Shown piece after piece: positions 9,303-17,297 of a stretch of DNA of 35,709 bases. Both the position numbers and the translations under genes were made by a program. Location: the NCBI RefSeq assembly GCF_015476545.1, contig NZ_JADMKV010000050.1, positions 1 through 35,709 of the forward strand, given 5' to 3'. Source of the stretch: Methylobacter sp. BlB1 (GTDB lineage Bacteria > Pseudomonadota > Gammaproteobacteria > Methylococcales > Methylomonadaceae). The first letter of the stretch is position 1. Each line of letters begins with the position of its first letter. The notes below the pieces were generated by a model. It was not told where the DNA came from, made no database searches, and saw only the letters and a list, made by a program, of their open reading frames with translations.

Positions 9303-10100
9303 TTAGTCCGTTGCCGGCAAAATTTTGCTCAATGGTTCGCCGTTTCCTCTCCGCCTCACCCGTACCATTTCGCTGACGATGGACAAGGCAATCTCCTCCG
9401 GCAATCTCGCCCCCAAATCCAGACCGGCAGGCGCTCGCACTCTGGCAAGGCTGGTTTCGGGAAAACCTTCCTGCCGCAGTCGCTCCAGCACCAGTTTCGC
9501 CCGCTTGCGACTGGAGACCAGCGCGATATACAGGGCTTCGGATTGCAGAGCGCGGCTCAGCGATTCATAGTCGCCCTTATGATGAGTGGCGATAACCACA
9601 AAATCGCCCGTTTGCGGCTGCAATTGCTGGTATCGGCTGTCGTCGCTGATCACGCGGAAAGCGGTGGGAAAGCGGTCCTCGGTGGCCTGCGGATCATTGA
9701 CAACCACTTCAAATCCTACCCGGTGAGCGAATTCGCAGAGGCTTTCCACAATGCGCCCATGCCCCATCAGCCAGAGTAGCGGCTTGGGCAATACCGGTTC
9801 GACGTATACCCGCATGCTGCCGCCGCAAGGCATTCCCGCACCGAAAACTTCATCGTTCAGGTCGATTTCGATCACGCAGGGCTCTCCTGTATCAAGACAC
9901 TCAAGCGCCGTCCTGGACACCATGGCCTGCGCACAGCCACCGCCGACCCAACCGGCAACAATCTTGCCCGAAAGGTCGATCAGCGCCTTGGCAGCAGGCT
10001 TGGCCGAGGACGAACCCAGTATTTCGACCACCGTCGCCAGGACGTAGGGATGACGCGCTTCGCGCAGTTCCAGCTGGAGATTGAGAATGTCCCGAGTCAC
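9303..10100 (-). CDS. xdhC: XdhC/CoxF family molybdenum-cofactor maturation protein
   Basis: XdhC-family proteins bind the molybdenum cofactor, help sulfurate it and insert it into xanthine dehydrogenase-type enzymes. The 265-residue sequence has the N-terminal XdhC motif (AGWVGGGCAQAMV, with the conserved Cys), a second conserved Cys-Gly motif (GAGMPCGGSMRVYVEP), and a C-terminal Rossmann domain (GHGRIVESLCEFA). It starts with GTG at 10100, 9 nt downstream of the nucleotidyltransferase gene, so translation may depend on coupling because I see no strong ribosome site. The next gene downstream is the 2Fe-2S subunit after 137 bp. The context places it as the dedicated maturase of the hydroxylase. 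Confidence 0.92.
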   Translation of the reverse strand: MTRDILNLQLELREARHPYVLATVVEILGSSSAKPAAKALIDLSGKIVAGWVGGGCAQAMVSRTALECLDTGEPCVIEIDLNDEVFGAGMPCGGSMRVYVEPVLPKPLLWLMGHGRIVESLCEFAHRVGFEVVVNDPQATEDRFPTAFRVISDDSRYQQLQPQTGDFVVIATHHKGDYESLSRALQSEALYIALVSSRKRAKLVLERLRQEGFPETSLARVRAPAGLDLGARLPEEIALSIVSEMVRVRRRGNGEPLSKILPATD

Positions 10101-10109
10101 GATGGTTTT

Positions 10110-10691
10110 TTAAATTTTTGTCAGTATTTCCAAATCTTGCGGTTTGTCAATGTCCCGAAGCACACCGGGATCATCGCAATCGACAAGGCGAAGCTGCTCA
10201 AGATGGGCCTGAATCACCGATTTCGCGCCGGCATCGCCGCTCAGCGCAGTCAGATCCGGACCTAAAACGTGCGAAAAGCCGACAGGATGTCCACGCTGGC
10301 CTTGCCAGCATGGCGCGGCGATAAGTGCACCCAAACGAAGCTCATCCGCTACCCTACGAATGGTCGCAGGCATTATCCAGGGCATGTCGGCCAAAGCGAC
10401 CAGCCAGCCGGCGGCTTCAGGCCGGGCGTGAATCCCGAAGGCAAGGCTCGCGCCCATGCCTTGCCCAGCATCGGCGCAGATTCGAACTTCGGCCCCTTCG
10501 GTCTGCAACCGGGCAGCCAGTGCCTCGCTGCCGGGACGAACCACCGCCAGCACGCCATCCGTGCCGGCCAGTAAATTGCGGCAGGCACGCACTGCAATCT
10601 GGTCGCCGTCGGGCAAAATATGGGTCAGTTTGTCGGCGCCGAAGCGCCGACTGGCTCCGGCGGCCAACAGTATGCCGATAATCGGGCTCAT
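10110..10691 (-). CDS. MobA/MocA-like molybdopterin nucleotidyltransferase
   Basis: A protein of about 193 residues with the GT-A type nucleotidyltransferase fold: the N-terminal LAAGASRRFGADK signature, VALADMPW with the metal-binding Asp, and GHPVGF. Relatives such as MocA add CMP to molybdopterin to make the MCD cofactor used by xanthine dehydrogenase-family enzymes, which matches the downstream genes. I chose the ATG at 10691 because the conserved domain starts there (MSPIIGILLAAGA). The frame stays open to 10901, but the extra 70 residues do not resemble the family. No clear ribosome site precedes 10691, so the start is less sure than the product. Confidence 0.85.
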   Translation of the reverse strand: MSPIIGILLAAGASRRFGADKLTHILPDGDQIAVRACRNLLAGTDGVLAVVRPGSEALAARLQTEGAEVRICADAGQGMGASLAFGIHARPEAAGWLVALADMPWIMPATIRRVADELRLGALIAAPCWQGQRGHPVGFSHVLGPDLTALSGDAGAKSVIQAHLEQLRLVDCDDPGVLRDIDKPQDLEILTKI

Positions 10692-10910
10692 CAATTTAAA
10701 GACAATGTTGAATGCTGGCTTCGCAAGATCGGCGCGCGTATATTCATCGTGTTGACCGTTCAGGTAAATCAATTCCGGCAAGACTAACATTCCCTTCGTC
10801 TTATTAGCAATATTCTCCAGCCGGGTGCCGCCAATACTTGGCGTGTACTGACAGCGAGAGGCCCAGTAAAACTGGCTCGATATATGCCTGTTCAACTTCA
10901 CATGCCGCCA

Positions 10911-12659
10911 TCAGGACTGAGCAATTCGCAACGACCTGATCCGGTTGACGGCGGCAGCCAGCTCGTATTTGCGCGGCATGGAAAGCGTGCCAGGGTAATC
11001 GGGCGCCAGCACTTGTAAACCCTGTTCGGTGATGTCGCTGTAAAGCCGGTCTATCCAGAACCGGATGGTTTCGGGCTCATCGGCCGACTGATTGATTTTA
11101 TTGCGCAGCGCCAGCAGGCAATAGCCCAGAGCCAACACCTGCGGCGCTTCAGCGATCTGCACGACGGCCTCCAGATTGATCAGGTCCATGCCGTACTCCA
11201 ATTGTCTCAGTGCACTGCGCAACGGCTTGATGCGTTTGGCGATGGTTTTTTTCAGGCGTTTATTTTCATACGCCGGATCAAAATTATCGGCGGCCAGCCG
11301 GCGTGCTGATGAGAAGTCTTTAATCGTTTCATCTTCATTGGCGATTTCACCCAGCCTGCTGCGCACGCTGGCAGTGATGTCCTGGCAATGGTAATGGGCC
11401 ATAAGCAGGCAGGTATCGGCTTTCTGTAGAAAACAGCCCAGTCCGCCTGCCACGAAAATCATCGACACGCGCCGTTCGTTCCAAAGCGGGCGTATCGTGG
11501 AATAAAGCGGCCTGATCGGTTCCAGCGAAGCATCCAGCACCTGTCTGATCAAGGCGTCGCGCACCAGAAAGTTGGTCGCGCAGGTATCTTCATCGAACAA
11601 CAGCAATTTCGACCCGCTTTCGACAGCCTCGACAATGGCAGCCGCCTGCGACGTGCTGCCGCTGGCGTTGCCCGAGGAAAAATGATCAGTATTCAGGCCG
11701 TTCGGCAAGTCGCCTATAAAAGGGCTGATGTCCACGTCCCTGATGCTGCGCCCTTCCTCGGCCCGGATAAAGAAAGCGTCCTCACGCGTCACGACAAATT
11801 CGCGGCCATCGCCCGGCACATGCGCATAGACGCCGGCCAGAATCGCCTGCATCAGGGTTGATTTGCCATGATAGCCGCCGCCGGTAATGCAGGTGATGCC
11901 CTCTCGGATACCCATGCCGGTCAGGCAGCGACCATCCGATAGCGGGATTTTGACCTGCAGGGAATCGGGCGATTGAAAGGCGATAACAGCCTCGCTCTCG
12001 GCCGGCCTGTCGTCGATGCCGCTGTTGCGCGGCAGCCGGGCGCCGTCGGCGATAAAAGCGATCAGCCGATGTTCGTCCATAAATCGGCTGATTTCTGTAC
12101 GCATTGTCAGCACATCGACAAACTGTTCCAGTTGCGCTTTGGTTTGCCCGTCATAGCGCTCATAAAAAAACGTGGCATCGATGATGGCGGGCAGTTCCTG
12201 ATTTATCATGATCCGCGCCTGTTCGGCATCAAAAACACCACCCCCCCGCCCCTTGGCGGGCCAACTGATCATAAAGCGTAATTCAATGGCGGCTTGATCG
12301 ATTAAAACGCTGTCCCTTTCCAGCATTTTCTGGCTTAACTCGATGGTATCGAATGAACCGCTGCCTTCCTTGCCGCGATTTTGCAGCGCAAACATATCGA
12401 TTCCCTGTCGAAAGCGGCGAATCAGAAAATCTGCGACGGCTAGCCTGCCGGCCTCGGCCTGTAAAAAAACTTCTGGAATGACGCTATCCTGCCAGGATAC
12501 GGTGACCGAGGCGATTGAGGCGGGATGGGCGCCGGCACTGTGTTGAACCCTGATCACCCTGAAATTGAAGCCGGGAAAATCATAGCTGCCTTTTAAGGCC
12601 TGTATATGATCAAAAGGCCGATCGGCAAGCGCCGAGATTAACTGATTTAGCCGGTTCAT
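10911..12659 (-). CDS. Predicted ATPase of the ABC class (PF09818/COG3044 family)
   Basis: A 582-residue soluble protein with GAGAGGAA just upstream of the ATG. The Walker A site is GGGYHGKST (residues 260-268), a signature-like FSSGNASGSTSQAA lies at 327-340, and Walker B LLLFDEDTC is at 352-360, followed by the characteristic ATNFLVRD. This arrangement is typical of the ABC_ATPase family, whose members have an RNA- or nucleotide-related N-terminal domain but no settled function. It is on the same strand as the molybdenum hydroxylase cluster, 219 bp upstream of the nucleotidyltransferase. Whether they share a transcript is unclear. Confidence 0.9.
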   Translation of the reverse strand: MNRLNQLISALADRPFDHIQALKGSYDFPGFNFRVIRVQHSAGAHPASIASVTVSWQDSVIPEVFLQAEAGRLAVADFLIRRFRQGIDMFALQNRGKEGSGSFDTIELSQKMLERDSVLIDQAAIELRFMISWPAKGRGGGVFDAEQARIMINQELPAIIDATFFYERYDGQTKAQLEQFVDVLTMRTEISRFMDEHRLIAFIADGARLPRNSGIDDRPAESEAVIAFQSPDSLQVKIPLSDGRCLTGMGIREGITCITGGGYHGKSTLMQAILAGVYAHVPGDGREFVVTREDAFFIRAEEGRSIRDVDISPFIGDLPNGLNTDHFSSGNASGSTSQAAAIVEAVESGSKLLLFDEDTCATNFLVRDALIRQVLDASLEPIRPLYSTIRPLWNERRVSMIFVAGGLGCFLQKADTCLLMAHYHCQDITASVRSRLGEIANEDETIKDFSSARRLAADNFDPAYENKRLKKTIAKRIKPLRSALRQLEYGMDLINLEAVVQIAEAPQVLALGYCLLALRNKINQSADEPETIRFWIDRLYSDITEQGLQVLAPDYPGTLSMPRKYELAAAVNRIRSLRIAQS

Positions 12660-12821
12660 GGGATTCCTCTCGTATGCATTAGCGGTTATGCAACTTTAGA
12701 AGATAATAGGAAGCTGCGGAAAGTACTGGCTCTGCAGCATACCTTTCGAAATTTACCGGATTATTACGGCTCCGGGAAGGTTACGCGCTGCCCATTCTAC
12801 GGCGCGACAAACGTCTTGTTT

Positions 12822-13211
12822 TCAATTGATGACGCTCAGGTCCTGAATCAATTCCACGGCATTGCCGTCAGGATCGCGGCAGAACAAGGCCCTGCGTCCC
12901 GATTTACTTAATGTGTAGAAAATATCCTGCTGTTCCAGTTGCTGCTGAACGGCGTCCAGATCATTGACCAGTAGAGCCGTATGGCGATCTAGTCCGCCAT
13001 GTTCAGGGCGATTTTCATTCCGGTCGGGGTTAGGTACTTCGAGTAGATGGATCTGATGCTCGCCGAGCTGCAACCAGGCGCCTGGGAACGGCAGGTTGGG
13101 GCGCTCGCAGGTCTTCAGGCCCAGTATACCGCTGTAGAACGCCAGCGCTTTCGATGTGTCGGACACGATAATGCTGACGTGATGAATTTGTAATTGAATG
13201 CTGTCAGACAT
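12822..13211 (-). CDS. VOC (glyoxalase/bleomycin-resistance fold) protein
   Basis: A 129-residue protein with the two-module VOC fold: IHHVSIIVSDTSKALAFYSG at the N terminus and CRDPDGNAVELIQD at the C terminus. Metal ligands are likely the His in IHHVSI, a His in EHQIHLLEV, the His in DRHTALLV and the terminal Glu of AVELI. Its size and motifs match glyoxalase I-like and dioxygenase-like members; the substrate is not predictable. AGAGGGA precedes the ATG. It stands alone on the minus strand, 162 bp upstream of the ABC-class ATPase gene. Confidence 0.88.
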   Translation of the reverse strand: MSDSIQLQIHHVSIIVSDTSKALAFYSGILGLKTCERPNLPFPGAWLQLGEHQIHLLEVPNPDRNENRPEHGGLDRHTALLVNDLDAVQQQLEQQDIFYTLSKSGRRALFCRDPDGNAVELIQDLSVIN

Positions 13212-13458
13212 GTTATTCCCTCTTCTGCATAGTAATTTTTTTTTATACGGCGCGATATCGCTTGCTTGACGAAACCTGTCGCCTTTTATTCTGCCTAATC
13301 ATTGCAGACCTCGAATGTACGCTAACGCACAGAACTTCACTATGTCGTTGGTATATTTTAATCATTCTTTTTTATATATAAAAAAGAAGATGGTGTTTGG
13401 TTTTATCCCATGAGGAGCTAACCATTAATTTAAATCTTATGTTTGAGGAGACACGATC

Positions 13459-13932
13459 ATGACTCAACAAAGAGGTAGTACTGGTTCTGGCCAAGGCAAA
13501 TCATCCCGCGGGTTTGCTTCAATGGATCAAGAAAAGCAACGTGAAATAGCCAGCAAAGGCGGACATGCCGCTCATGAAAAAGGCACCGCCCATGAGTTTA
13601 CGCCGGAAGAAGCAAGAGAGGCCGGACGCAAAGGCGGCCAGGTCGCTCATGAGCGAGGCACGGCCCACGAGTTTACTCCTGAGGAAGCCCGGGAAGCCGG
13701 ACGCAAAGGCGGAAAAGCCGCTCATGAAAAAGGCACCGCCCACGAGTTTACTTCCGAGGAAGCCCGGGAAGCCGGACGCAAAGGCGGAAAAGCCGCTCGC
13801 GGCGGTAAAGAGGAAGAAGAAGGCGGCAAAGGCAAGTCAGCCCGCGGTTTTGCTTCAATGGATGAAGAAAAACAACGCGAAATAGCCAGCAAAGGCGGCC
13901 AACACAGCCATGGCGGTGGCAAAAAGCATTAA
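13459..13932 (+). CDS. KGG-repeat stress-induced protein (YciG/GsiB-like)
   Basis: A 157-residue, very hydrophilic protein built from KGG motifs. An opening block (GFASMDQEKQREIASKGG) is followed by three near-identical units of about 28 residues (AAHEKGTAHEFTPEEAREAG plus RKGG) and a closing block that repeats the opening (GFASMDEEKQREIASKGG). Proteins of this type (YciG, GsiB) are small stress or stationary-phase proteins thought to be disordered. GAGGAG lies 9 nt before the ATG. Repeats are also conserved at DNA level, so unit number may vary between strains. Followed by a strong hairpin. Expected cytoplasmic; molecular role unknown. Confidence 0.9.
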   Translation: MTQQRGSTGSGQGKSSRGFASMDQEKQREIASKGGHAAHEKGTAHEFTPEEAREAGRKGGQVAHERGTAHEFTPEEAREAGRKGGKAAHEKGTAHEFTSEEAREAGRKGGKAARGGKEEEEGGKGKSARGFASMDEEKQREIASKGGQHSHGGGKKH

Positions 13933-13943
13933 TCTTCATACCG

Positions 13944-13984
13944 GAGCGCCCCTTTAACAGCAGCATACTGTTAAAGGGGCGCTC
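13944..13984 (+). terminator. Perfect 17-bp hairpin after the KGG gene
   Basis: Arms 13944-13960 and 13968-13984 are perfect complements (GAGCGCCCCTTTAACAG) around a 7-nt loop, 11 bp after the KGG stop codon. No T-run follows, so it may stabilise mRNA or act as an incomplete terminator. Confidence 0.7.
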
Positions 13985-14098
13985 ACAACCATCCCTATCA
14001 GCGTTTCATTGCCCTCTCAGTCTGCCATACGGCCTTATTTACGATTAAATCCACCCTCCTGCCGGCCTTCATAAGCTTGGCTGTTGAATTACGTAAAC

Positions 14099-14136
14099 GT
14101 TAATCTATTCTTAATTCAAACTTAACTTCTTCTTAA
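14099..14136 (+). promoter_or_regulatory. Array of four TTAA-core boxes at exact 11-bp spacing (PmrA/QseB-like operator candidate)
   Basis: GTTAA at 14099, then CTTAA at 14110, 14121 and 14132, each exactly 11 bp apart (one helical turn). Binding boxes of OmpR/PhoB-family regulators are direct repeats with this period, and CTTAA-N6-CTTAA matches the PmrA (BasR)/QseB type. The array lies about 127-165 bp before the L,D-transpeptidase start, so that envelope gene is the likely target. The regulator is not encoded here. Confidence 0.5.
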
Positions 14137-14262
14137 TTAAGACGCGTTAGGCTATCGTCTGATTTGCCTACGTGCGATATTTCCAGCTCGCCTCGGGTAT
14201 TTACAACTATACTTGAATGAATTTCATAGATGTTTACCTTAGAAGAAAAATTAAAAACCAGC

Positions 14263-15591
14263 ATGTCCCATTCAAAATCAACAGCTTTTCGGCCTTCGCT
14301 TTTAATAGTCAGCACATTGCTCAGCAGTGTTCTGGCCGGCTGTCAGATCATGCCGTCCTTCGGGCCATCGGAAGCACCGCCGGCCGCAGTCTCATTGCCG
14401 AAGCAGGAAAATATTGAATCCCACAATTTTCAGCTGGCTGACGGCCAGAACATAGTCGGCTCACTGGCGACTGTCGATATACGCGAAAATGATACCTTGC
14501 CCGATATTGCCCGGCACTACGGCCTGGGTTATAACGACATCACAATAGCCAACGCCCGGCTTGATCCCTGGATACCCCAACCGGGCAGCCAAGCGCTGCT
14601 GCCTTTACGCTTCATTCTGCCCGAAGCCCCCCATAAAGGCATCGTGCTGAATCTGGCCAATATGCGGCTGTTCTTCTACCCTCAAAAACAGCCGAACACC
14701 TTATTCACTTACCCGGTCGGTATCGGCCGTCAGGGCTGGAATACGCCGATGGGTGCAACCAAAATCGTCGCCAAGAGAGCCAACCCGACCTGGACCGTAC
14801 CTGAGTCGATACACCGAGAGCATGCCGAAAAAGGCGATACGCTGCCGAAAGTCGTGCGCTCCGGCCCCGATAATCCGCTCGGCAAGTACGCCATGCCGCT
14901 CGGCTTTCCAGGCTATTTGATCCACGGCACCAATAAACCCTATGGCATCGGCATGCAGATCAGTCATGGCTGCGTGCAGCTTTATCCCGAGGATATCGAG
15001 GTTCTGTTCAATAAATCCAAAGTTGGGATGCCCGTACAGATTGTTCATCAGCCTTATCTAACGGCATGGGATCAGGACATGCTTTATCTTGAAGCGCATG
15101 AACCGCTGCAAAAATGGGCCAAGCAAAAACCCAAGCTGAAAAAGAAATTGGTCGGCGAGTTGAAACGGATCAGCACCGAGCAAAACATATCCATCGATTG
15201 GGAAAAAGTCGACCGTATCATTGAACGCGCAGACGGCATTCCTACGCCGATACTGACCGGCAGCCCTGATATAGCAGAACTGACGACAGCGGCCGTGCAA
15301 CTGGATCACCCCGAACAGCTCTATGGCCAGCCTGTTGTCGAAGAATTGAAGGAAAGCGACTGGGCTCTGTTAGCGGCCACTTTCGATAACGAAACCGAAG
15401 CCCAACAACTGGCCGCAATGCTGTCGCATCAGGGACCACCGATCCCGGCGCGCAAAATGGAGAAAGACGGCGTTTATCAGGTTATCGCCGGCCCGTTCAA
15501 GAACAAAAAAGAAGTCAAAACCGTTGCACAGCGCATCCGCATGGATTTCGAGCTGGATGCCAAGCCGTTGAAGCCCGGCAAAGTCAATTAA
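14263..15591 (+). CDS. L,D-transpeptidase lipoprotein with LysM and SPOR domains
   Basis: An ErfK/YbiS/YcfS-type enzyme that forms or exchanges 3-3 peptide crosslinks, or attaches proteins, in peptidoglycan. From the ATG at 14263 it has a lipoprotein signal (LLIVSTLLSSVLAGC), with lipidation at the Cys. An in-frame ATG at 14230 would add 11 residues with two Glu, less suitable for a signal; neither has a strong ribosome site. A LysM-like module (NDTLPDIARHYGLGYNDIT) is followed by the YkuD catalytic domain with HGTN and the active-site motif SHGCVQLYPEDI (Cys nucleophile), then a linker. At the C terminus is a SPOR domain (WALLAATFDNETEAQQLA; VYQVIAGPFKNKKEV) that binds denuded septal glycan. 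The combination suggests action at division sites. Ends just before a strong hairpin. Confidence 0.93.
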   Translation: MSHSKSTAFRPSLLIVSTLLSSVLAGCQIMPSFGPSEAPPAAVSLPKQENIESHNFQLADGQNIVGSLATVDIRENDTLPDIARHYGLGYNDITIANARLDPWIPQPGSQALLPLRFILPEAPHKGIVLNLANMRLFFYPQKQPNTLFTYPVGIGRQGWNTPMGATKIVAKRANPTWTVPESIHREHAEKGDTLPKVVRSGPDNPLGKYAMPLGFPGYLIHGTNKPYGIGMQISHGCVQLYPEDIEVLFNKSKVGMPVQIVHQPYLTAWDQDMLYLEAHEPLQKWAKQKPKLKKKLVGELKRISTEQNISIDWEKVDRIIERADGIPTPILTGSPDIAELTTAAVQLDHPEQLYGQPVVEELKESDWALLAATFDNETEAQQLAAMLSHQGPPIPARKMEKDGVYQVIAGPFKNKKEVKTVAQRIRMDFELDAKPLKPGKVN

Positions 15592-15644
15592 CAGCGAGCA
15601 ACATAGGATACGCATTGCGTACCCTGACATTTCCTGCCATGCCC

Positions 15645-15679
15645 GCACCAAAATCAGGCAGACTGCCTGATTTTGGTGC
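15645..15679 (+). terminator. Perfect 16-bp hairpin after the L,D-transpeptidase gene
   Basis: Arms 15645-15660 and 15664-15679 (GCACCAAAATCAGGCA and its complement) surround a 3-nt loop. It starts 54 bp after the stop codon. No T-run follows on the plus strand. It separates the L,D-transpeptidase from the NarK-like gene. Confidence 0.7.
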
Positions 15680-15804
15680 TTACCCGCCGCTTTTGAGCCG
15701 GCCGCTATTTCCCCAATCAGGCTTAACGCCAGAGCCGCCCCCCGTTTGCACTCTTGGCATGCAACATGCAGTTTCCTGGAGAAAATTTTCAACAGGAAAT
15801 AATT

Positions 15805-17283
15805 ATGTCTTCACCCACATTAAATCTGCTTTCTTTCTCGGGCAATATCAAAATCCTGCACCTGTCATGGCTGGCTTTTTTTATCAGCTTTGTCGTCTGG
15901 TTTAACCACGCGCCGTTAATGCTGGCCGTTGCCGAATCGCTGCGCATGAGCCAAACGGATATCAAGACCATCCTGATTTTGAATGTGGCATTGACTATTC
16001 CGGCGCGCATCGTCATCGGCATCCTGGTCGACAAGTTCGGCCCCCGGCGCACTTACTCGGCGCTGCTGGCGGTCGGCAGCGCGCCCTGCTTCCTGTTCGC
16101 CTTTGCCTCCAGCTTTGAACAACTGGCGCTGGCGCGCTTCCTGCTGGGCTTTATCGGCGCCGGCTTCGTCATCGGCATCCGCATGGTCGGCGAGTGGTTT
16201 CCGGCCCGGCAGGTCGGCATTGCCGAAGGGATATACGGCGGCTGGGGCAATTTCGGCTCCGCCGCGGCCGCTATGACGCTGCCGGCGCTCGCCTTGCTTT
16301 ACGGCGGCCCCGATGGCTGGCGCTATGCGATCGCCAGCACCGGACTGGCGTCGCTGCTTTATGCCGGCGTCTATTTTTTCTCGGTCTCGGACACGCCCAA
16401 GGGCTCCACTTATTTCAAGCCCAAAAAGGCCGGCGCCATGGAAGTCAGCAGCATCTGGGATTTGTTCTTCTACATCGTCATGAACATCCCTCTCTACGCC
16501 ACCCTGACCTTACTGACCTGGAAACTGTCGCCGGCCGGCGCGCACCTGCTGTCGCAACCCGCGGCGCTGGGCTGTTATGCCGGCATCTGGCTTCTGTTCA
16601 TCTACAATGTCTACAAAATCATCCATGTCAATGAAGGACACCTGCAGCAACCGATTGAAGAGATTCATAAATACAAATTCAAACAGGTCGCCATTCTTGA
16701 CCTGGCTTATCTGATTACCTTCGGTTCCGAACTGGCCGTCGTGTCCATGCTGCCCCTGTTCTTCTTCGAGACGTTCCATGAATCGCAAGGCGTAACATCC
16801 GTGCAGGCCGGCCTGCTGGCATCGGGCTTTGCCTTCATGAATCTGGTCGCCCGCCCCGGCGGCGGCTGGATCAGCGACAAGTTCGGCCGCAAGCTGTCAT
16901 TAACGCTTTTTATTTCCGGCTTATCGGTGGGCTACCTTTTGATGTCGCAAATCACGTCGGAATGGTCCATTACCGTGGCCGTGCTTCTGACCATGACCTG
17001 CTCCTTCTTTGTGCAGGCCGGCGAAGGGGCCGTGTTCGGCATGGTGCCGCTGATCAAGCGGCGCCTGACCGGGCAAATCGCCGGCATGGTCGGCGCCTAC
17101 GGCAATGTCGGCGGCGTATTGTTCCTGACCATTCTGTCTTTTGTCTCGCCCGCCGTGTTTTTCATGGTGATCGCCGGCGGCGCGCTGCTGGTCCTGGTCG
17201 CCGTGCAGTTCATCGAAGAACCGCAGGGTCATATGGTCGAGATTGAGGAAGACGGCACCGTGGCCATCATTGAAGTGAGTTAG
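15805..17283 (+). CDS. NarK-family MFS transporter (nitrate/nitrite type)
   Basis: A 492-residue inner-membrane protein with about 12 hydrophobic helices. The ATG at 15805 has AGGAAA 7 nt upstream; frames further upstream add non-membrane sequence. The first helix region ([17 protein letters not shown]), the MFS loop [11 protein letters not shown], the nitrate-signature-like glycine helix [20 protein letters not shown] and a second copy ([15 protein letters not shown]) match the NNP (NarK/NasA) family, as does the conserved Arg in [19 protein letters not shown] third signature, [14 protein letters not shown], follows the duplicated half. Transport of nitrate or nitrite is the likely role. The gene is 14 bp upstream of the phosphatase-kinase gene, suggesting post-translational control of uptake. 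No nitrate reductase is in the window. Confidence 0.92.
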   Translation: MSSPTLNLLSFSGNIKILHLSWLAFFISFVVWFNHAPLMLAVAESLRMSQTDIKTILILNVALTIPARIVIGILVDKFGPRRTYSALLAVGSAPCFLFAFASSFEQLALARFLLGFIGAGFVIGIRMVGEWFPARQVGIAEGIYGGWGNFGSAAAAMTLPALALLYGGPDGWRYAIASTGLASLLYAGVYFFSVSDTPKGSTYFKPKKAGAMEVSSIWDLFFYIVMNIPLYATLTLLTWKLSPAGAHLLSQPAALGCYAGIWLLFIYNVYKIIHVNEGHLQQPIEEIHKYKFKQVAILDLAYLITFGSELAVVSMLPLFFFETFHESQGVTSVQAGLLASGFAFMNLVARPGGGWISDKFGRKLSLTLFISGLSVGYLLMSQITSEWSITVAVLLTMTCSFFVQAGEGAVFGMVPLIKRRLTGQIAGMVGAYGNVGGVLFLTILSFVSPAVFFMVIAGGALLVLVAVQFIEEPQGHMVEIEEDGTVAIIEVS

Positions 17284-17297
17284 GCAGGACGCCGGTT

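Noticed and set aside
10692-10901. 70-residue N-terminal extension of the nucleotidyltransferase
   Set aside because: The added sequence is not family-like and the conserved fold begins at the ATG at 10691.
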